Source: an uncultured Coriobacteriaceae bacterium (GTDB lineage: Bacteria; Actinomycetota; Coriobacteriia; Coriobacteriales; Eggerthellaceae). Taken from it: a stretch of DNA of 7,612 bases. This document shows, in pieces, positions 1 to 6,710 of the stretch; the stretch's first letter is position 1, and every line of letters starts with the position of its first letter. The DNA lies in NCBI GenBank assembly GCA_946623915.1, contig CAMORQ010000081.1, positions 1 to 7,612 of the forward strand, read 5' to 3'. The notes beneath the pieces are model-generated. The model saw nothing but the letters and a program-made list of their open reading frames with translations, searched no databases and was not told where the DNA came from. Made by a program: the position numbers and the translations under genes.

Positions 1-1065
1 GTCGCGCGCCTCGATCGGGTCGGCGATCGACGATGGGCACACAAGCACTTCGTCGATGCGCTGGGCGGCCACGTCGGCGCGCGGCAGCACGATGGCGACC
101 ATCGACATCATCATGAAGCTGGTTATAACCACTGTGGCGTAGTTGATGAACGCTATCATTTCGCCGGTCTGCAACGTCCCGGCGTCGATGCAGCCGGAAG
201 CCACCCACACGATGAGCACCGACACCCCGTTCATCACCAACTGGACAACGGGGAACATGAACGCCATGGCCCGGCTGGTGAACAACTGCGTGCGCATCAG
301 CTTTCCGTTGGCCGCGTCGAATCGGTCGCGCTCGTAGTCCTGGCGGTTGAAGGCGCGCACGACAGGCAGGCCCGTGACGATCTCGCGCGCGACGAGGTTC
401 ACTTTGTCGACGAGCTTCTGCATGATGCGGAACTTGGGCATGACCACAGCCATGAGCGCGCCGATGGAGGCGAAAACCACCACGACTGCCAGCACGATGG
501 TCCAGCTCATGGAAACGTCGGTAGAGACGACCATGACGATTCCGCCGATGGCCATGATGGGTGCGAAAAGCACCATGCGCATGATAACGAAGCACACCGT
601 CTGTATCTGCTGCACGTCGTTGGTCGAACGCGTGATCAGCGAAGCCGCCGAAAACGACTGGACCTCCGCATCGGAGAAAGCCACGACACGGGCGAACAGG
701 CGCTCGCGCAGGTCGTGCGCGATGCCGGCCGACGTGCGCGACGCGAGGAACGAAACCGCCGCAGCCACGAGTGCGCCGGCAAGCGTGATACCGAGCATCT
801 GCGCGCCCTGCGAAAGAAGGTAGGCCATTTGCGTGGCACCTGCATCGAAGCCCAAATTGGAGAAATCCTGCGACTCGATGGCGGCCGCGAAACGCTCGAG
901 CTGCGCCGCGTCGACGTTTTCGACACCGAACTGCAGGATGCCCACGTCGACGATGCGCGCGGTGTAGAGCGGCAGCGCAAGGTCGCAGAGCGCCTGGGCA
1001 AGGAGCAGCAAGACGATGACGACGATGGTCCCCTTGCGTTCGGCGAGGTACTTGAACACCCTCAT
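1..1065 (-). CDS. ABC exporter half-transporter, membrane domain (N-terminal part; cut by window edge)
   Basis: A continuous reading frame of 355 codons runs from the ATG at 1065 off the left edge. It is the transmembrane domain of a type IV (ABCB/multidrug-type) exporter, which pairs with a nucleotide-binding domain to move substrates out across the cytoplasmic membrane. Visible signs: a first membrane segment at about residues 13-33, then the family pattern PLYTARIVDVGI (32-43); a second segment at about 90-108; the coupling-helix region with ITRSTNDVQQIQ (144-155); and 'FAPIMAIGGI' in the following helix, as in the YfiB/YfiC and BmrC/BmrD heterodimer subunits of Firmicutes. The nucleotide-binding domain (Walker A, signature, Walker B) should lie beyond the edge and is not seen. 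The start is supported by GGAGGA six bases upstream. The ATG overlaps the TGA of the upstream recombinase gene (ATGA, 1062-1065), which suggests coupled translation. A partner half-transporter probably follows on the left. The substrate cannot be told. Confidence 0.88.
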   Translation of the reverse strand, partial: MRVFKYLAERKGTIVVIVLLLLAQALCDLALPLYTARIVDVGILQFGVENVDAAQLERFAAAIESQDFSNLGFDAGATQMAYLLSQGAQMLGITLAGALVAAAVSFLASRTSAGIAHDLRERLFARVVAFSDAEVQSFSAASLITRSTNDVQQIQTVCFVIMRMVLFAPIMAIGGIVMVVSTDVSMSWTIVLAVVVVFASIGALMAVVMPKFRIMQKLVDKVNLVAREIVTGLPVVRAFNRQDYERDRFDAANGKLMRTQLFTSRAMAFMFPVVQLVMNGVSVLIVWVASGCIDAGTLQTGEMIAFINYATVVITSFMMMSMVAIVLPRADVAAQRIDEVLVCPSSIADPIEARD

Positions 1066-2096
1066 AGCGCATCCTCCGCATGAGCTTTCGGGCCTTCCGC
1101 CTCTGCGCTCGAAGCGTCTGATGGGGCGTCGCTGGATGCGGAGCTTCTGCTGTTCCGCCCCGGCGCCCCATCCATGTTGGCACGCGGATGGGCGGCTAGG
1201 TACTCCTCGCGGATGTGGTTCTGCTGCACGTGCGTGTAGATCTGCGTCGTCGAAATGTCGGAGTGCCCCAACATGTCCTGGATGATGCGCAGGTCTGCCC
1301 CACCTTCCAGCATGTGGGTCGCGCAGGAATGGCGCAGGCTGTGCGGATGCAGGTCGGCCACGCCGATGGCCAGGCCCGCCTTCTGCACGAGCTTGAACAC
1401 GCTTTGACGCGACAGGCGCCCTCCGCGCCTGTTCAGGAACACCGCCGATGTGGCGAAACCTTTCGCCAGCGCCGGACGGCCATCTGCCAAGTAGCGCTCG
1501 CACGCGCGCAAGGCCGCTCCGGAAAACGGCACGATGCGCTCTTTGGCGCCTTTGCCCATGACGATCATGAACCCGTCCTGCCCGCCGATGCGGTCGATGT
1601 CCAAACCGCACAGCTCGCTGACGCGCAGGCCGCACCCATAGAGCACTTCGAGTATGGCCCGGTCGCGCAAGGCACGCGGGTCGTCGCCTTCCACGGTGTC
1701 GATGAGCCGCTCCACCTGTTCGATGGAAAGCACGTCGGGAAGGTTCTGCGGTTTGCGCGGCAGCGTGACGGTGGACGTCGGGTTGGACTGGCAGAAGTTC
1801 TCGCGCACGAGGAACTTGTGGAAGCTTTTCAGGCACGACACGCTGCGAGCCAGGCTGGACGCGGCGTATTCCTTGACGTTGAGCAGGTAGTCTTCGAACG
1901 CGATGATGTCCGAACGTTCGACCGCATCGAACGAATCGAGCGGCGCGCGTTTCAGCCCCAATTCCGGGTCGGACAGAAACGACGTGTACAGTGAGAGGTC
2001 GTGCGCGTAGGCACGGCAGGTGAGCACCGAAGCGCCGCGCTCGACGCTCAGGTGCGATAGGTACTCGTCTACCATTTCGTCCATGGGAATGCTCAT
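1062..2096 (-). CDS. xerD: Xer-type site-specific tyrosine recombinase (XerD-like)
   Basis: Predicted 344-residue cytoplasmic recombinase that cuts and rejoins DNA through a 3'-phosphotyrosine; Xer proteins resolve chromosome dimers at dif sites. The N-terminal SAM-like DNA-binding domain is at about residues 4-100 and the catalytic domain at about 120-303. All catalytic residues are visible with XerD spacing: R158 (GLRVSEL), K182 (GKGAKER), H252 and R255 (HSLRH), H278 (LGHSDI) and the nucleophile Y287 (TQIYTH). Family members are usually about 300 residues. Here a Ser/Ala/Asp/Glu-rich tail of about 40 residues follows and looks disordered. The frame stays open upstream to an ATG at 2156, but the family's N-terminus aligns with the ATG at 2094-2096. 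No ribosome-binding site precedes that ATG, and a TACAAT box six bases upstream suggests a leaderless transcript. XerD versus XerC cannot be settled from one gene. The stop overlaps the start of the ABC exporter gene. Confidence 0.9.
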   Translation of the reverse strand: MSIPMDEMVDEYLSHLSVERGASVLTCRAYAHDLSLYTSFLSDPELGLKRAPLDSFDAVERSDIIAFEDYLLNVKEYAASSLARSVSCLKSFHKFLVRENFCQSNPTSTVTLPRKPQNLPDVLSIEQVERLIDTVEGDDPRALRDRAILEVLYGCGLRVSELCGLDIDRIGGQDGFMIVMGKGAKERIVPFSGAALRACERYLADGRPALAKGFATSAVFLNRRGGRLSRQSVFKLVQKAGLAIGVADLHPHSLRHSCATHMLEGGADLRIIQDMLGHSDISTTQIYTHVQQNHIREEYLAAHPRANMDGAPGRNSRSSASSDAPSDASSAEAEGPKAHAEDAL

Positions 2097-2130
2097 GCAT
2101 TCATTGTACGGTGAGCCATTGGCGGCGCAA
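2097..2130 (-). promoter_or_regulatory. Putative promoter of the xer-ABC operon (leaderless)
   Basis: On the minus strand, TACAAT (2103-2108) matches the -10 consensus at five of six positions. A weak TTGCGC (2125-2130) lies 16 bases upstream. Six bases separate the -10 box from the ATG, which would place the transcription start on or next to the start codon. That fits the lack of any Shine-Dalgarno sequence. Confidence 0.4.
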
Positions 2131-2150
2131 TACAGCACGTGGTTCATAAT

Positions 2151-2163
2151 TAACAAATTGTTA
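2151..2163. promoter_or_regulatory. Perfect 13-bp palindrome, possible operator
   Basis: TAACAA-A-TTGTTA is a perfect 6-1-6 inverted repeat in the divergent spacer between the recombinase and the DUF1846 gene. It lies about 20 bp behind the proposed -35 of the leftward promoter and 35 bp before the rightward TATAAT. Its size and place suit a dimeric regulator's binding site. No regulator gene is adjacent, and chance occurrence in an AT-rich spot is possible. Confidence 0.3.
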
Positions 2164-2197
2164 CAAACAGCAGCGTGGGGCCTGTAGACTTAGAGGC

Positions 2198-2203
2198 TAT
2201 AAT
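2198..2203 (+). promoter_or_regulatory. TATAAT -10 box for the DUF1846 gene
   Basis: A perfect TATAAT lies 109 bp upstream of the DUF1846 start codon in the divergent spacer. No good -35 hexamer is seen 16-18 bp upstream (the position reads GTGGGG), so the promoter may rely on another sigma factor or on an activator. The implied leader of about 100 nt has no recognisable structure. Confidence 0.35.
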
Positions 2204-2311
2204 CGAAACGTAGGACGTTAGCCCGAGGGCGCATGCGGCGCCACTTTCGCACTGGCGGCGCAAGGCGCACGTTCCTCACCCAAGGGTCGCACACGCATGA
2301 AGGGGAAGCGC

Positions 2312-3790
2312 ATGAAGATCGGCTTCGACAACCAGAAGTACATCGAGCTGCAGGCGGAGCACATCCGAACCCGCATAGACAACTTCGGCGGCAAGCTCTA
2401 TCTGGAGTTCGGCGGCAAGATATTCGACGACTACCATGCCGCACGCGTGCTTCCCGGTTTCGAGCCCGACACCAAGATACGCATGCTGAAAAGCATTTCT
2501 GACGACGTCGAGATCGTGGTGGTGATAAACGCCAACCACATCGAGAAGAGCAAGGTTCGCGGCGATTTGGGCATCACCTACGACCAGGACGTGCTGCGGC
2601 TGATGGACATCTTCCGCAACCTGGGTTTCTACGCCAGCTCCGTCGTGATCACCCAGTACGCCGGCCAACCCGACGCCGACGCGTTCCGTCACCATCTGGA
2701 CGAACTGGGCATCAAAAGCTACCTGCACTACCCCATCGCAGGCTACCCCACCGACATCGAGAAAATCGTTTCGGACGAAGGGTTCGGCAAGAACGAGTAC
2801 ATTTCCACCACCCGACCCCTGGTGGTGGTGACCGCCCCCGGCCCCGGTTCCGGGAAAATGGCCACGTGCCTATCGCAGATCTACCACGAGCACAAGCGCG
2901 GTGTCGCCGCCGGTTACGCCAAGTACGAAACGTTCCCCGTATGGAACCTCCCGTTGCGCCATCCCGTGAATGTCGCATACGAGGCCGCGACCGCCGACCT
3001 CGACGACAGCAACGCCATCGACCCGTTCCATCTCGAGGCCTACGGCCAGACCACGGTCAACTACAACCGCGATATCGAAGTGTTCCCCGTTCTGAAATCG
3101 ATGATGGACCGCATCCTGGGCGAAAGCCCCTACGCCAGCCCCACCGACATGGGGGTGAACATGGCCGGCAACGCCATCGTCGACGACGACGCGGTGCGGG
3201 AAGCGGCCACGATGGAGGTCGTTCGCCGCTACTTCCACGCGGCCGTCGACGCGAAACGCACAGGCGTGGGCGAAGAGCAGGTGGACAAGCTCGAGCTGCT
3301 CATGGGACAGGTGGGCGCGACGCCCAACCAGTCCCCCGCACGTAGCGCCGCACTGCTGAAAGAAGAAGCCACTGGCGGACCTGCGGCAGCCATGGTCCTG
3401 CCCGACGGCACCGTCGTCACCGGCAAGACCTCGAGCCTGCTCGGATGCGCTTCGTCGCTTCTGATGAACGCGCTGAAGGCGCTCGCCGGCGTCGACGACG
3501 TGGACGTGATCACCGATGCGGTCATCGAGCCGATCTGCCACCTGAAGACCGACCACCTGCATCATCGCAATCCGCGCCTGCATTCGGACGAAACGCTGAT
3601 AGCTCTTTCCATTTCGTCGGCCACCGATCCGCTTGCCGAGCGAATCTTGGACTGCGCGGACCAGCTGCGCGGATGCGACGCGTTCTTCAGCGTGATCATC
3701 GGCCCGACCGACGAGCGCATCTACCAAGCGTTGGGAATAAACGTGTGCTGCGAGCCGAAATACGAGCTCCAGCGCTACTACCACAAGTAG
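2312..3790 (+). CDS. DUF1846 / UPF0371 family protein, function unknown
   Basis: A 492-residue soluble protein (no signal peptide or membrane segment) matching the DUF1846 (UPF0371) family over the family's usual length of about 500 residues. Recognised from family-typical stretches: MKIGFDNQKYIELQ at the N-terminus, KLYLEFGGKIFDDYHAARVLPGF, AGYAKYETFPVWNLPL, VTGKTSSLLG (369-378) and NPRLHSDETLIALSISSATDP (420-440). A phosphate-loop-like stretch, APGPGSGKM (175-183), suggests nucleotide or phosphate binding, but no reaction is known to me. A His cluster (HLHH, 415-418) precedes NPRLH. The ATG at 2312 was chosen over the in-frame ATG at 2297 because AGGGGA (2301-2306) sits five bases before it and because family members begin at this point. 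The gene stands alone, divergent from the recombinase and convergent with murJ. Family assignment is firm; function is not. Confidence 0.92.
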   Translation: MKIGFDNQKYIELQAEHIRTRIDNFGGKLYLEFGGKIFDDYHAARVLPGFEPDTKIRMLKSISDDVEIVVVINANHIEKSKVRGDLGITYDQDVLRLMDIFRNLGFYASSVVITQYAGQPDADAFRHHLDELGIKSYLHYPIAGYPTDIEKIVSDEGFGKNEYISTTRPLVVVTAPGPGSGKMATCLSQIYHEHKRGVAAGYAKYETFPVWNLPLRHPVNVAYEAATADLDDSNAIDPFHLEAYGQTTVNYNRDIEVFPVLKSMMDRILGESPYASPTDMGVNMAGNAIVDDDAVREAATMEVVRRYFHAAVDAKRTGVGEEQVDKLELLMGQVGATPNQSPARSAALLKEEATGGPAAAMVLPDGTVVTGKTSSLLGCASSLLMNALKALAGVDDVDVITDAVIEPICHLKTDHLHHRNPRLHSDETLIALSISSATDPLAERILDCADQLRGCDAFFSVIIGPTDERIYQALGINVCCEPKYELQRYYHK

Positions 3791-3823
3791 GAGATTCCGA
3801 AACAAAGCGGCGGGCATGCAGGA

Positions 3824-3873
3824 CGTGCGGCTAGGGCCGCTTGGGCGCAAGGACCGTGCGGTTGCCGCTTGGG
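3824..3873. terminator. Two small hairpins in the convergent spacer, weak terminator candidate
   Basis: In the 113-bp spacer between the stops of the DUF1846 gene and murJ, GCGGC-TAGG-GCCGC (3827-3840) and GCGG-TTG-CCGC (3858-3868) form two short stems. Both are followed by the same ten bases, GCCGCTTGGG (3836-3845 and 3864-3873), so the two copies look like a degenerate tandem repeat. No T-run follows on either strand, so intrinsic termination is uncertain. Confidence 0.3.
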
Positions 3874-3903
3874 GTCGAACACTGAACGATGCGACCGGGC
3901 CAG

Positions 3904-5517
3904 CTAGCGCCTGAAACGCGCGAGGATGAGGTCGAGGAAGTTCGTTTCCTCCACACGCAGCAACCTGCTCAGCCCCAAGGCGACGAGCAGACCAGCGACA
4001 CCGCCCAACGCTATCTTCGCGAACGCCACGAACATGTTCGCATCGCCCGGGAAGAACAGGACCACCAGCCACGCCACGCCCATTCCCCCGAGGGTTGCAA
4101 ACATCGCCTTCAGCGACAAACGCAGGATGCCCATCACGTCGATCGGCCCCACGATGCGCCTGAACAGCAGGACGGAGAGCGCCGAACCTGCTAAGTAGTA
4201 GATGATATCGGAAACGGGAACGCCCGCGATGCCGATGGTTTCGTAACGGCACAACAGGGCGTAGAGAACAATCTGCACCACCACAAGGGCGCAATTCATC
4301 AGCGCGAACGGCATGAACCGGCGTACGCTTGCGAACGTGTTGTACATGTAGAAGTACACGGCGTAGGCAGGCAGGCCCAGCACCCACACGCGCAGCACCG
4401 ATGCGACCAGATGCACGTCGTGCTCGGTGAAGGCGCCTGCGCGGAACAATCCGATGATCGGCTCGCTGAGCACGAACATCAGACCCGCCAGAGGAATGAT
4501 CAAAAACAGCGTGCCGCGCAGACCGCGGGCAACAAGGCGCCGAAGCGAATCCCAGTCCTCTTTGGCCACAGCGTCGCTTTGTTCGGTGAACATCGCACGC
4601 GACAAACTGACGGCCACGACGCCGTAAGGCAGCTGGAACCACATCCACGCGTACGAAAGCATGGACGGGCCCTCTTCGCTTCCCAGCAAGCTGAACGCGT
4701 TCCTGCAGCTGAAAGCGATGAGGTTCCCGACGATGAAAATGAGCGTGGGCACCGCGATGCCCAGCGTTTCGCGCAACGCGGGGTCGCGGAAGTCGAGGAC
4801 GGCGCGCCAGGAAAAGCCGACTTTGCGCAGCGCTGGAATCTGTATGACGAACTGCACCGCCACACCCAAGGTCGTCAGCACCGCCAGCACGAAGATGGCG
4901 GCGTCCGGATTCACAGCGCTTAAGGGAATGTAGGCGAAGAAACCCACGATCACGCAGACGTTGTTCAGTGCAGGCGCGATGGAGGTGAGGAAGTACGAGC
5001 GTTGGGAATTCAGAATGCCCGTTATCACACCTCCGAGCCCGTAGAACAGCAGTTGCACGGCGAACAGGCGGAAGAACCGCGTTGCGAGCTGGGCCACATC
5101 TCCCGATTGGTCGATCGTGAACGTTTGCGTGAACACCATGGGGCCGGCGAAGACGATGCAGATAACCGACAAGACGCCGAGCACGAGCATGCAGATGTTC
5201 AAGATGTTGCTGGCGAAGCGGTTGAACCCTTCCTGACCGTTGCGCTGCTGTTCGAGCAGAAGGACAGGCAGAAATGCCGCCGCTAGCAGGCCGCCGGCAA
5301 CAAGGTCGTAGATGACGTTAGGCAGGTTGTTGGCCACTTGATAGGCGGACGTGATAAGCGTGTTACCGAGAGCGAACGCCATGGCCCACGTGCGCACGAG
5401 ACCCGTGACGCGCGAAACGAGCGTGGCAACGGTCATGCCCGCCGTGCTTTTGACGACGGCGCGCTCCCGCTCCCTATCTTCACCTGGTTGGTTTTCTTTC
5501 GAATCCAAATCTGCCAT
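3904..5517 (-). CDS. murJ: Lipid II flippase MurJ (MviN family)
   Basis: A 537-residue polytopic membrane protein of the MurJ/MviN family (MOP superfamily), which flips lipid II to the outer face of the cytoplasmic membrane for peptidoglycan synthesis. A charged cytoplasmic N-terminus (1-23) is followed by about 14 hydrophobic segments. Family signatures include SRVTGLVRTWAMAFALG (35-51), with R36 and R42 at the positions of E. coli R18 and R24, and NNLPNVIYDLVAGG, the actinobacterial form of the TM2 motif. Odd point: the acidic residue usual before AF/AY in TM2 (E. coli D39) is Ser57 here. The frame is open upstream to 5844, but that part lies antisense to nadK. The ATG at 5515-5517 gives the family's N-terminus, although it has no clear ribosome-binding site. 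The gene is divergent from nadK with 84 bp between. It could be a MurJ-like paralogue rather than the essential flippase. Confidence 0.9.
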   Translation of the reverse strand: MADLDSKENQPGEDRERERAVVKSTAGMTVATLVSRVTGLVRTWAMAFALGNTLITSAYQVANNLPNVIYDLVAGGLLAAAFLPVLLLEQQRNGQEGFNRFASNILNICMLVLGVLSVICIVFAGPMVFTQTFTIDQSGDVAQLATRFFRLFAVQLLFYGLGGVITGILNSQRSYFLTSIAPALNNVCVIVGFFAYIPLSAVNPDAAIFVLAVLTTLGVAVQFVIQIPALRKVGFSWRAVLDFRDPALRETLGIAVPTLIFIVGNLIAFSCRNAFSLLGSEEGPSMLSYAWMWFQLPYGVVAVSLSRAMFTEQSDAVAKEDWDSLRRLVARGLRGTLFLIIPLAGLMFVLSEPIIGLFRAGAFTEHDVHLVASVLRVWVLGLPAYAVYFYMYNTFASVRRFMPFALMNCALVVVQIVLYALLCRYETIGIAGVPVSDIIYYLAGSALSVLLFRRIVGPIDVMGILRLSLKAMFATLGGMGVAWLVVLFFPGDANMFVAFAKIALGGVAGLLVALGLSRLLRVEETNFLDLILARFRR

Positions 5518-5550
5518 GGTTTTCGTTTCGCATCTGTTACAACCCGAAAT

Positions 5551-5558
5551 AGTATACT
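5551..5558. promoter_or_regulatory. Symmetric -10 element between murJ and nadK
   Basis: AGTATACT is a perfect palindrome that reads TATACT (-10-like, five of six) on both strands. It sits in the 84-bp divergent spacer, so one site could serve both genes, with leaders of about 27 nt for murJ and about 37 nt for nadK. The -35 regions at proper spacing are poor on both sides. Confidence 0.35.
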
Positions 5559-5587
5559 TGATAGTACATCGATGCAGATTGACCTGC

Positions 5588-5594
5588 GAAAGGA
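5588..5594 (+). promoter_or_regulatory. Ribosome-binding site that sets the nadK start
   Basis: GAAAGGA lies seven bases before the ATG at 5602. It favours that start over the in-frame ATG at 5572 and over further upstream starts that would run antisense into murJ. Confidence 0.7.
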
Positions 5595-5601
5595 CGCGAT
5601 A

Positions 5602-6474
5602 ATGCACATTTTGATAGCACGCAATTCCAGCAATCCGCAAGCTAACGAAGCTGCGCTTATGCTGGGAGCCTATTTCGCAAGCCAAGACATAACGTTCACG
5701 TCCATCGACTCGCTCGACCCCATCGACGTCGGTGCGGGCATGTTCGACATGGTGGTTGCGCTCGGCGGAGACGGGACCATCTTGCGCTGCGCGCATCTGG
5801 TCTGCGACGAAGGCATCCCCATCCTCGGAGTGAACTACGGGCATCTGGGCTTTCTAACCAACCATACCGGCGACGGCGTTGTGGCAGCAGCCGCCGCCGC
5901 GCTCGCCGGCGAAACCATCCGCGAGGAGCGCGCGAACCTGCGCGTGGACGTGCTGCTGGAGGGCGAAGACGAAGACGCTTTCGACGCCGCCTGCAACGAA
6001 CCGCGCGACCCGGCATCGCATAGGTGCTTTTTCGCGCTGAACGAGGCCGCCATCACCCGCGGTTCGAACGGCAAGATCATCAACTTCGGGATAGAGGTTT
6101 CCGGCGACCATGTTGCCGACATGCGAGGAGACGGGCTGGTGGTGGCGACGGCGACCGGATCGACGTCGTATTCGCTTTCGGCGGGCGGTCCGCTCGTGGC
6201 GCCCGGGTTCAACGGGCTTATCATCACGCCGCTCGCGCCGCACACGCTGGTTGCGCGCGCAATCCTCACCGATCCGAGCGATGTCGTGGAGCTTACCATG
6301 GGCGACACGTCGGCGTCCCGCGAAGCTGCGCTGTTCGCCGACGGCAACCTGATCGAATTCGACGCGCCGATATCCAAGATGCGAATCCGCCGCGGTGATG
6401 TGCCCACGACCCTACTGCGCTTCAACCGCGCGCCCTTCTACAAACACATCAGCGACACATTTTTCAGGATATAG
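5602..6474 (+). CDS. nadK: NAD kinase
   Basis: A 290-residue cytoplasmic enzyme that phosphorylates NAD to NADP, the cell's source of NADP(H). All family motifs are present: GGDGT (55-59) for phosphate and metal binding, followed by ILR; GVNYGHLGFL (76-85); the NE pair (147-148) that contacts the nicotinamide ribose; the DGL and TATGSTSYSLSAGGP block (177-197) of the NAD-binding domain; and a C-terminal ADGN region. Length is normal for bacterial NadK. A short acidic insert (EGEDEDAFDAACNEPRDPASHR, roughly 120-141) sits in the variable loop before the FFALNE strand. The start is fixed by a strong ribosome-binding site at 5588-5594. In many actinobacteria nadK neighbours recN and a TlyA-type methyltransferase. 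Here it is alone, divergent from murJ and followed by a long non-coding stretch. Confidence 0.96.
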   Translation: MHILIARNSSNPQANEAALMLGAYFASQDITFTSIDSLDPIDVGAGMFDMVVALGGDGTILRCAHLVCDEGIPILGVNYGHLGFLTNHTGDGVVAAAAAALAGETIREERANLRVDVLLEGEDEDAFDAACNEPRDPASHRCFFALNEAAITRGSNGKIINFGIEVSGDHVADMRGDGLVVATATGSTSYSLSAGGPLVAPGFNGLIITPLAPHTLVARAILTDPSDVVELTMGDTSASREAALFADGNLIEFDAPISKMRIRRGDVPTTLLRFNRAPFYKHISDTFFRI

Positions 6475-6662
6475 CGAGCAAGCAGCTGCAGAGTGTTGCG
6501 GTTGTGGATTTTGAACAGCATGCGTTTGAGTAAAGGTGCCGTACGAGCGAATTGTGACGCAGTCCCTTTCGCGTGGGGCCGTGCGACATCATGCTTCAGG
6601 ATGTCCTGTTGTGGCTTCGCTCTATAGACCGGGCATCAATTGCAATAGCTGCAGAACCAGGG

Positions 6663-6709
6663 CCTCTTCGGCATCAACGTCTCAAAACGTCAAATCCGAA
6701 GAGGATTTG
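6663..6709. repeat. Two overlapping, mutually exclusive short stems
   Basis: CCTCTTCGG (6663-6671) is a perfect complement of CCGAAGAGG (6696-6704), with a 24-nt spacer. CAAATCC (6691-6697) is a perfect complement of GGATTTG (6703-6709), with a 5-nt loop. The two share bases 6696-6697 and 6703-6704, so an RNA could form one or the other but not both. GGATTTGC recurs at 6738-6745. Confidence 0.5.
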
Positions 6710-6710
6710 C

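Noticed and set aside
143..1083. Plus-strand open frames in the first kilobase
   Set aside because: They lie opposite the clear ABC exporter membrane domain, and their Met/Thr- and Arg-rich content is a shadow of it.
1215..1994. Plus-strand open frame of 259 codons opposite the recombinase
   Set aside because: Antisense to a gene with all catalytic residues, and no protein-family features.
2097..2156. Upstream start of the recombinase at 2156
   Set aside because: The extra 20 residues do not match the family N-terminus, and the -10 box would lie inside the coding region. Start mapping could reverse this.
2870..4648. Long minus-strand open frame of 592 codons opposite the DUF1846 gene and overlapping murJ
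   Set aside because: Arg/Ala/Gly/Val-rich composition with no family motifs. It is antisense to one clear gene and out of frame over another, a typical high-G+C shadow.
5338..5601. Upstream extension of nadK
   Set aside because: It runs antisense through the start of murJ, and a strong ribosome-binding site marks the ATG at 5602.
5518..5844. Upstream extension of murJ to an ATG inside nadK
   Set aside because: It would add 109 residues with no MurJ similarity, antisense to nadK. The ATG at 5517 gives the normal N-terminus.
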